NCBI RefSeq assembly: GCF_035046505.1
Contig: NC_089821.1
Coordinates: 311,409,368 to 311,473,367 of the forward strand
Length of the DNA: 64,000 nt
Direction of reading: 5' to 3'
Source of the DNA: Tiliqua scincoides
Taxonomy: Eukaryota; Chordata; Lepidosauria; Squamata; Scincidae
Shown in pieces: positions 22,888 through 64,000 of the stretch; position 1 is the first letter of the stretch, and each line of letters opens with the position of its first letter. Made by a program: the position numbers and the translations under genes. The notes under the pieces were generated by a model, which was given only the letters and a program-made list of their open reading frames with translations, ran no database searches and was not told where the DNA came from.

Positions 22888-24265
22888 CAACTGGCATCCT
22901 TCAGTCTTGGAAATCTATGGTATTGCGCTCTGAAAAGTGGTTCCGGAACAGCATCTAGTGTGGCTGAAAAGGCCAATTCGGGAGTGACAATCCCTTCCAC
23001 ACTGGGAGCAAATGTAGTCTGTCCCTGGTGTGTCTCCCTGGCTACAGGCCTTCTTTCTTTGCCTCTTTACCTCAGTCTGTTGGGCAAGTGCCTCTTCAAA
23101 CTGGGAAAGGCCACGCTGCACAGCCTGCCTCCAAGCGGGACGCTCAGAGGCCAGGGTTTCCCACCTGTTGAGGTCCACTCCTAAGGCCTTCAGATCCCTC
23201 TTGCAAATCTCCTTGTATCGCAGCTGTGGTCTACCTGTAGGGCGCTTTCCCTGCATGGGTTCTCCATAGAGGAGATCCTTTGGGATTTGGCCATCATCCA
23301 TTCTCACAACATGACCAAGCCAATGCAGGCGTCTCTGTTTCAGCAGTGCAAACATGCTAGGGATTCCAGCTCATTCCAGGACTGTGTTGTTTGGAACTTT
23401 GTCCTGCCAGGTGACACCGAGGATGCGTCGAGGCAGCACATGTGGAAAGTGTTCAGTTTCCTCTCCTGTTGTGAGCGAAGAGTCCATGACTTGCTGCAGT
23501 ACAGAAGTGTACTCAAGACGCAAGCTCCGTAGACCTGGATCTTGGTATGTTCCATCAGCTTCTTGTTGGACCAGACTCTCGTTGTGAGTCTGGAAAACAT
23601 GGTAGCTGCTTTACTGATGCGTTTGTTTAGCTCGGTATCGAGAGAAAGAGTGTCAGAGATAGTTAAGCCAAGGTACACAAAGTCATGGACATTCTTGAAA
23701 TGTTCCCATCTGTTGGATGCATTTGCATTGGCCGGGCCTGGGAGAATTTCTTCAAGCGCTTGTGCAAATTTCTCCACTTTTCCCTGATCCCGGGTCTTGC
23801 TGGTGTCAATGCGAGGTCTGCCTTCCTTTTTCGTGTGATACAGTCGCTTTGCTTGCAGTTTCACTCTGCTGCACACCAGGGAGTGGTCAGTGTCGCAGGC
23901 AGCACCCTGATAACTGCATGTGATCTTGATGCTGGGAAGGCTGGAGCGTTTGGTGAGAATCAGGTCGAGCTGGTGCCAGTGCTTTGATCGTGGGTGTCTC
24001 CAAGAGACTCTATGTTGGGCTTCGTGTTGAAGAATGTGTTGCTAACACAGAGACCGTGATGACAGCAAAACTCTAGCAGGCGTTGGCCATTTTCGTTCAT
24101 CCTCCCAGTGCCGAACTGACCTAAGCAAGTGGACCACGAACTGTGATCAGTGCCAACTCTAGCATTGAAGTCTCCGAGGATGAACAATGGCTCTTTCTCG
24201 GGGACTTTCTTGATAGTGGCGGCCAGGTCATCGTAGAATTTGTCTTTGGCTTCTGCTGGTGACGA
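22888..24265 (-). mobile_element. LINE (family L-a) copy with large internal deletion
   Basis: From 24265 downward the minus strand encodes an APE-type endonuclease end (EKEPLFILGDFNARVGTDHS). It then passes from a linker (KKEGRPRIDTSKTRDQGKVE) straight to post-palm sequence (VHDFVYLGLTISDTLSLDTE), followed by HWLGHVVRMDDGQIP, the zinc finger and the tail. The catalytic palm of the reverse transcriptase is missing. Confidence 0.8.
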
Positions 24266-24439
24266 CAGGGGGTTAGGGGGTTAGGAACGGGGGTTAGAAT
24301 CCGGCATAACTGCCAGATCCCAGCCCCACCTCCTGCTTCCTACCCGCCCGCCCTCCCCCCGCCCAGGAACGTCTCCATCCCTCCCACCCCAGAGCCTTGC
24401 GTCAGCCGAGCCGGGCCGATGCAAGGCTCATGAAGTAGG

Positions 24440-24610
24440 CTGTCATGGGGGCTGGGTTCAGCTTCCGTGGGCCGGCGCACCTCTGTGCACCGACGTGGCT
24501 TACTCCCAAGGAGGTGCAAATGTGCCTTATGGCACGTTTGTGACCCTCCTGGGCCAGCGCAAGGGACTTGTGCCAGCCTGTGGGGGCCTCTGGATTGCAC
24601 CCTAAATCAA
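24440..24610. mobile_element. Foldback MITE (GGTGCAATCC type)
   Basis: Ends GGATTGCACCCTAAA. Inverted blocks GGCCGGCGCACCTC and GGGCCAGCGCAAGG flank a TTATGGCACGTTTGTG centre. Related to the 46.9-47.1 kb sequence (GTAAGGCACGTTTGCGG). Confidence 0.5.
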
Positions 24611-24814
24611 GCAAGGGAGAAGTCTCTTGTTTTTTGATAACTGCAGCGAGTATAGATATGGGGCTACTTGACTGTACAATATAGGAATCTACAGACTTAA
24701 TGGGGAACATGCTCTATTTGCCATACTGTAAATATCCTACCTTTCAATGTCAAGAAATCGGTGTTTGATGCACTGAAATGCCTCTTAATATGGAAGTGAG
24801 CCTAAACATTCAAA

Positions 24815-24818
<4 letters not shown>

Positions 24819-24846
<28 letters not shown>
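24819..24846. repeat. (AT)n microsatellite
   Basis: About 14 AT units. Confidence 0.95.
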
Positions 24847-24954
24847 ACATTCAAAAGCCCAATCGAGTTAATTTTCTTTTCCAAAATGATTAGATTCAAG
24901 GAACGTGATATAGAGCAAGCTTCAAGGGTCACAGTTGTAATATATGTACAAACA

Positions 24955-25290
24955 TTATTTGATAGCCATCAGCCAGGCCCTGGTTTCTAGCAATGATTGG
25001 CCCATTTCTAGGCATAAGGCTGAATAAGCTACACAATTCGGTAGACCCAAGATTTTTTGCAGAAATTTACCTTGGACAGACCTCAGGGCATTGTTTAAAT
25101 CCAATCCCCCAAAAATAAAATAATTGGGGAATCACCTTGGCATTAAAGGTCTTCAAGGCTGCTAGCACATAACAGTTATCTCTCACAAAGAGAAAGCAAG
25201 CGATGGATTGATAGGTAAGGTTAGCTGTATCAATTGCCGTTTTCTGGTGAATAGCCCAGAAGAGATTATAATGTAAATTTAGACCAATGT
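24955..25290 (-). mobile_element. LINE (family L-b) reverse-transcriptase thumb region
   Basis: Minus-strand frames give RDNCYVLAALKTFNAKVIPQ and then, in a shifted frame, GKFLQKILGLPNCVAYSALC and LEMGQSLLETRAWLMAIK, typical of the region after the LINE palm. It is frameshifted and decayed. Probably one element with 22262-22660, split by later insertions. Confidence 0.65.
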
Positions 25291-25515
25291 ATTTGGTGGG
25301 CCACTGTGAGATGCAGGAAGCTGGACTAGATGGGCCTTTGGCCTGATCCAGTGGGGCTGTTTTTATGTTCTTAACTACAATTCCCAGGAGGCCTTGCAGG
25401 TCTTCTTGTTACCTGGTGTGCTCCCTGGGGCATTTGGTGGGCTGCTGTGAGATACAGGAAGCTGGACTAGATGGGCCTGTGGCCTGATCCAGTGGGGCTG
25501 TTCTTATGTTCTTAT
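25288..25515 (+). repeat. Tandem CR1-tail units
   Basis: Two CR1 3' tails lie in direct tandem, the first beginning at ATTTGGTGGGCC. They are joined by ACTACAATTCCCAGGAGGCC (25376 on) and AGGTCTTCTTGTTACCTGG. The same arrangement is at 49713-50083. Confidence 0.85.
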
Positions 25516-25577
25516 TCAAAGTGTCTAACCAGTGGCCACCCAGCTTGGCCACTCCTGTTGTGCTGTCCTTTCATTAG

Positions 25578-25930
25578 TTGGCAACCTTCAGTCTTGAAAG
25601 ACTATGGTATCGCGCTCTGAAAGGTGGTTCTGGAACAGCGTCTAGTGTGGCTGAAAAGGCTGATTCGGGAGTGACAGTCCCTTCCACACTGGGAGCAAGT
25701 GCAGTCTGTCCCTGGTCTGTCTCCCTGGCTATGGGCCTTCTTTCTTTGCCTCTTTGCCTCAGACTGTTGGCCAAGTGCCTCTGGGAAAGGCCATGCTGCA
25801 CAGCCTGCCTCCAAGCGGGCCGCTCAGAGGCCAGGGTTTCCCACTTGTTGAGGTCCACTCCTAAGGCCTTCAGATCCCTCTTGCAGATGTCCTTGTATCG
25901 CAGCTGTGGTCTACCTGTAGGGCGCTTGTC
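25578..25930 (-). mobile_element. LINE (family L-a) 3' end, 5'-truncated
   Basis: Same zinc-finger end and tail as 21316-21635. A short internal deletion removes part of the SQFEETLGQQ region. It ends upstream of the ATL1 CpG island. Confidence 0.85.
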
Positions 25931-26620
25931 CTTTCAAGGGAGGAGTAAAAGCGTGGCAGAGGCCATGGGCACAGCTCCTGCCAGGCTTCACCTGAGAGTG
26001 GTAGGGCCTGGTGGGGTGTCTGCAGAGGACCATGTGCTGCCCTCCTTGGGGCTTATTGGCAAGAGCCCCCCCCAGCACGAAACACCTGCTCAGCTTTGAG
26101 GTGCCACAAAGCCCTTGGTGGCTGTTTTCTTTTGAACTAGCGTGGATGTGGCAGAGCAGGGGCATCAGGGCAGAGGTCGGGGCCCCTGTCCATGGGAGGC
26201 CCACTTGGCCTGGCTGAGCCCCGCCAGTGGCTGCAGGTTGGGACTGCTGGCAGCCCCCCTGCAAATGGCTCCGGGGTCCCTGGCTCCCGGGGATGCGCTC
26301 AGGGGCTGGAGGAGCCCCCGCTGCCGCCCCAGCACCTGTGTGCTCGGCTGCGCACCATGCCGCGGGGGGGGGGGGGAGTGGACCGGTGGCTCCCAGTCCG
26401 CGGCCAGGCTCCAGGCTCTCGGCCCCGAGCCCCGCGCAGCAGCAGAGGCGGGGGCTGCGCGCTGCCGGGGCGGGCGCCCCCTCTGGCAGTGGGCACGCGG
26501 AGATGCTGCTGCGCTGAGACGCCGCCCAGCCAGCCCAGCCCAGCCCAGCCCAGCGCGCCGCCGGCCCGTCCTCGGAGGCGGAGGAGCCGCAGCCGCAGCC
26601 GCAGCCCGGGAGGCGCCAGG

Positions 26621-56534
<29,914 letters not shown>

Positions 56535-57335
56535 CCCAGATACTTTTCACAGAGGTGCATGAAAACACAAGATTAAACATGTTAATCGTTGCATCCATGT
56601 ATAAGCCTCTGATGCTTCTCAGAATAGGAGAGGGGGAAACAGATAACCCATTGACTTGTACAAATGTCGTAAGTGTGGCTGCTTTAATTTGGACCATGCC
56701 CTGCCTTTGAGGGGGGGATCAGTCAGCATGTCTGTCATTTTCTTAATTTTGCTGCTGATCTGGTACTCCACTCTAGTTCTTCCCCAGCTTCAGAACTTTA
56801 ATTTCCTGTATTCAGAGGCTTGGATGGCTACGAGGTCACTCCTGCTGCTCCAAGAGGGGTTTTTGCTGCTTTCTCTCATGTGGACGCAGATCCCTGTGTG
56901 TGCATGCACACCCTGAGGTGGGGAGCCTCTGGAGCAGCAGTCTGTACGCACACAGGCAGCTCTGGGGGCAATTCAAAAACCACTAATGCAACTGCACAGT
57001 CTCATCACAAACACTAGCCTTACACAGACGGGACCATGCTTCATAACATCCTCAAATTATACACGCACAAACATTTAACACATTTTTTCTTCATACAGCT
57101 GTGAATGACGTATTCACCTTTAAAAGATTGCCTTGTCAGACGCTGCAAAGAATACTTCTTTTGCTATAGTACGTTCAAGATATGAAAAATATCCTTTTGT
57201 TTAGAATGCAAACAAAAAATTCTTTGTACATGTATTTGAGAGTTTCATTGTATATATTTTTGTTCAGTGCATCAAGTGTGCCCAGTTTTTATTATGTTAT
57301 TGTCAGATAATTAAAAGTTTGCTCCTGGTTCTTAA
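56535..57335 (+). other. ATL1: ATL1 3' UTR with ATTAAA poly(A) signal
   Basis: AT-rich non-repetitive sequence follows the stop. A variant poly(A) signal ATTAAA lies at 57310-57315, so cleavage is expected around 57330. The end is inferred. A further ATTAAA near 56570 could give a short form. Confidence 0.6.
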
Positions 57336-59100
57336 GACACTCATTACTTCATTTGTCCCTTCATTACCAGCTCCTCACACAAAGTACTTGTTTGTCCCAT
57401 GCTATGTTCAACTATGCAGGAGCAGAGATTGACACATACCTAAAGATCTTTGGATGAAGTGCAAAATACATTATAAGCATTTAAAATAGACACCTGTAAG
57501 GTATCAAATCAAGGAGATAAGCATTTCACACCTGGTGGAACACCTGCACTAGAAATAGCTTCTGATATTTTAAAAATCCCAACACCCATCCCCATATCAA
57601 ACAGTCCCAAGACCTTCCGTTTCAAATCAGGTTTACTGTGGGGCAGGAGAAAGACAGGAGACTGCTGTTCAAGGGAAATGAGTCTGTAAGGAAGGGCCTT
57701 CTGGAAATGGATTTGTAGATTTCAGATCCTGCTATCCATCAGTTGAACTCAGAATTTCTAATGCTGATCGAGCTTTTCCATCACAAGTACTACAAATTCA
57801 TACACCTGGAAAAAGCCTCTTTTCATATTACTTTTCCTTTCAAAACAAATGACAGATGCACATCAATGCACTCAGCTGGTGCAGGGCTGCAGCTGTGGTC
57901 TATTCAAAATAGCCATGTGCAACTGTGATGGGGAAGCATATGTAGAAAATGTTCATTACATTACAAATGTTCAGGGAGGTGTATAAAGGCACCATTGGGC
58001 AAGAAAAGGATCCCTCCTTGCGTCTCAAAGTCCTGCCCTGCCAGTTGTGCCTGTTTGGATGCAGCCTTTCCAGCACCTTGCCTTCTGCAGGGTGATGAGA
58101 TAACCAACTTAGTGGGACACAAAAGTGCAGCTGATTTGTCTGGCAACATTTTACACACACACACAATTTAAACAAAACTGAAATGTATTTGATTGCTGAG
58201 AATTATAGGACACAGGTGGTACAGATATAAGCTACTAAGGAGGACACAAGAACAGCAATACTTCAGGATGACAAGTGAATCAAAAGAGTCCACATGGCTT
58301 AGATTCCAACTTGCTACAGGATAAAGTTTTTGTAGAATTGCTGCCTTGCTGATTTGATCACGAAGTGACATATTCTGAATGGGTAAGGCAGGCAGCTTAG
58401 TCCTCCCAACAAGCTATGAAACCAGCCATGAAGTGCTGCTTCAGCCTTGGGATCTGCACAGAAGAATTGGAAGGTACAGACTGTTTCCACCAGCCTGCAC
58501 ACGGCGTTTACTCTGACAGAATCTTGCATAGACCAGTGGCAAATTGGAATGAGGTTTAACAGTCAAAAATAAGGCAGGCAGGTGGCATTAAGTGCTTCGG
58601 TCCAACTGAACACCATCTTTTGCATTGCTTTTATGAAAAGAATACCACGGTCAGTCTGCACATTAAGGCCACAGGAACACGGCACCTGATCCACAGCATG
58701 AAAGCTGCCACTCTCTCTCCCCAAGAGACAGATGGTCTGCAGGAACACCAACCACACCGTAGAAATTGAGGGTTCATGAAGATATACTCCTACTTTCAGG
58801 ACATTTCTTACGATCACATTTATCTGCTGGAAATGAATTCTGCTTCTTGAAGGCAAACACTTGGCTGCTTGGAAAAACCCAGTTTTCCCTTCTTGCTGGC
58901 TTTTGAATAAGAAACTAACTTTTACAATATAACAAATATTTTGTAAAGAAGATAATTACAAAAGCTGCAAGATCAACAAAAAAAGAAGCTGCCTGTTCAA
59001 CCAAAACAATTGTTCACTATTTGTGGTTTTTCAAAGACTATAAGCAGACTTTTGAAGGCCCAACAACCCTCATCCAGTTCCTCTGCAAAAGGTGGCATGC
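57270..59100 (-). other. SAV1: SAV1 3' UTR (probable extent)
   Basis: About 1.8 kb without recognisable repeats follows the SAV1 stop on the minus strand. I saw no earlier AATAAA on that strand. The first is at 57293-57288, which would place SAV1 cleavage just inside the ATL1 3' UTR. The extent is inferred from that signal only. Open frames of up to 97 codons here have no recognisable similarity. Confidence 0.5.
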
Positions 59101-63320
<4,220 letters not shown>

Positions 63321-63324
63321 CATA

Positions 63325-64000
63325 TAGGCTAATGAGTTCTGAGCTGTCTGTGACAGATCAGGAGAGAGATCTTGGGGTGGTGGTGGACAGGTCGATGAAA
63401 GTGTCAACCCAATGTGCGGTGGCAGTGAAGAAGGCCAATTCTATGCTTGGGATCATTAGGAAGGGTATTGAGAACAAAACAGCTAATATTATAATGCCGT
63501 TGTACAACTCTATGGTAAGGCCACACCTGGAGTATTGTGTCCAGTTCTGGTCGCCGCATCTCAAAAAGGATATAATGGAAATGGAAAAGGTGCAAAAGAG
63601 AGCGACTAAGATGATTACTGGGCTGGGGCACCTTCCTTATGAGGAAAGGCTACAGCGTTTGGGCCTCTTCAGCCTAGAAAAGAGGCGCATGAGCGGGGAC
63701 ATGATTGAGACATACAAAATTATGCAGGGGATGGACAGAGTGGATAGAGAGATGCTCTTTACACTCTCACATAACACCAGAACCAGGGGACATCCACTAA
63801 AATTGAGTGTTGGGAGAGTTAGGACAGCCAAAAGAAAATATTTCTTTACTTAGCGTGTGGTTGGTCTGTGGAACTCCTTGCCACAGGATGTGGTGACAGC
63901 ATCTGGCCTGGGTGCCTTTAAAAGGGGATTGGACAAGTTCTGGAGGAAAAATCCATTATGGGTTACAAGCCATGAGGTGTATGTACAACCTTCTGATTTT
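63325..64000 (+). mobile_element. CR1-type LINE, longest and best-preserved copy, runs off the window
   Basis: Encodes [77 protein letters not shown] and MIETYKIMQGMDRVDREMLF, i.e. ORF2 after the palm. This aligns well with the chicken CR1 ORF2 C-terminus as I recall it. The frame is open for 173 codons and ends at a TAG where related copies have CAG. The tail continues past 64000. Confidence 0.93.

Noticed and set aside
25911-26264. Protein-coding exon upstream of ATL1
   Set aside because: The frame starts in a truncated LINE and runs into GC-rich promoter sequence, with no conserved motif.
57961-58856. Minus-strand frames between ATL1 and SAV1 (up to 97 codons)
   Set aside because: They lie in the probable SAV1 3' UTR and show no similarity.

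Overview
This is vertebrate nuclear DNA, almost certainly from a squamate reptile (lizard or snake). The evidence is large spliced genes with GT/AG introns, two CpG islands, and interspersed repeats typical of squamates: CR1-type LINE tails, tRNA-derived SINEs, MIR-like SINEs, non-autonomous hAT elements and many small foldback elements. No bacterial or viral gene content was seen, and no retrovirus-like element was recognised.

Three host genes are present, in the order MAP4K5 (minus) - ATL1 (plus) - SAV1 (minus). I recall the same order from human chromosome 14q22. MAP4K5 is represented by its 5' end only. A probable non-coding first exon lies in a CpG island near 17.24-17.5 kb. The first coding exon at 11514-11792 carries the start codon and the kinase glycine-rich loop. 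The rest of the gene lies beyond the left edge. ATL1 (atlastin-1, an ER-shaping dynamin-like GTPase) is complete. Fourteen coding exons from 26621 to 56534 join in frame to a 559-residue protein, close to the roughly 558 residues known for human. SAV1 (Hippo-pathway scaffold) is represented by its last three coding exons at 59101-62425, encoding both WW domains and the SARAH domain. Its 5' exons lie beyond the right edge.

MAP4K5 and ATL1 are divergent, with about 9 kb between their CpG islands. ATL1 and SAV1 converge, and their candidate poly(A) signals lie only about 20 bp apart near 57.3 kb.

Repeats fill much of the rest. The 17.5-28.3 kb block between and around the two promoters is dense in foldback elements, 5'-truncated LINEs, a 5S-rRNA-derived SINE fragment and CR1-tail tandem units. 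The ATL1 introns hold CR1 copies, a long tRNA-derived SINE, palindromes and nested hAT elements. The most notable items are: (i) a truncated 5S-derived SINE whose tail matches the 3' end of four nearby LINE copies; (ii) tandem CR1-tail units at two loci, joined by a short ZNF143/THAP11-like motif; (iii) one GC-rich repeat module that is a tandem array by the MAP4K5 promoter and a hairpin just inside ATL1 intron 1; (iv) a 15-nt in-frame ATL1 microexon; and (v) a (CT)n microsatellite serving as the polypyrimidine tract of ATL1 exon 4.
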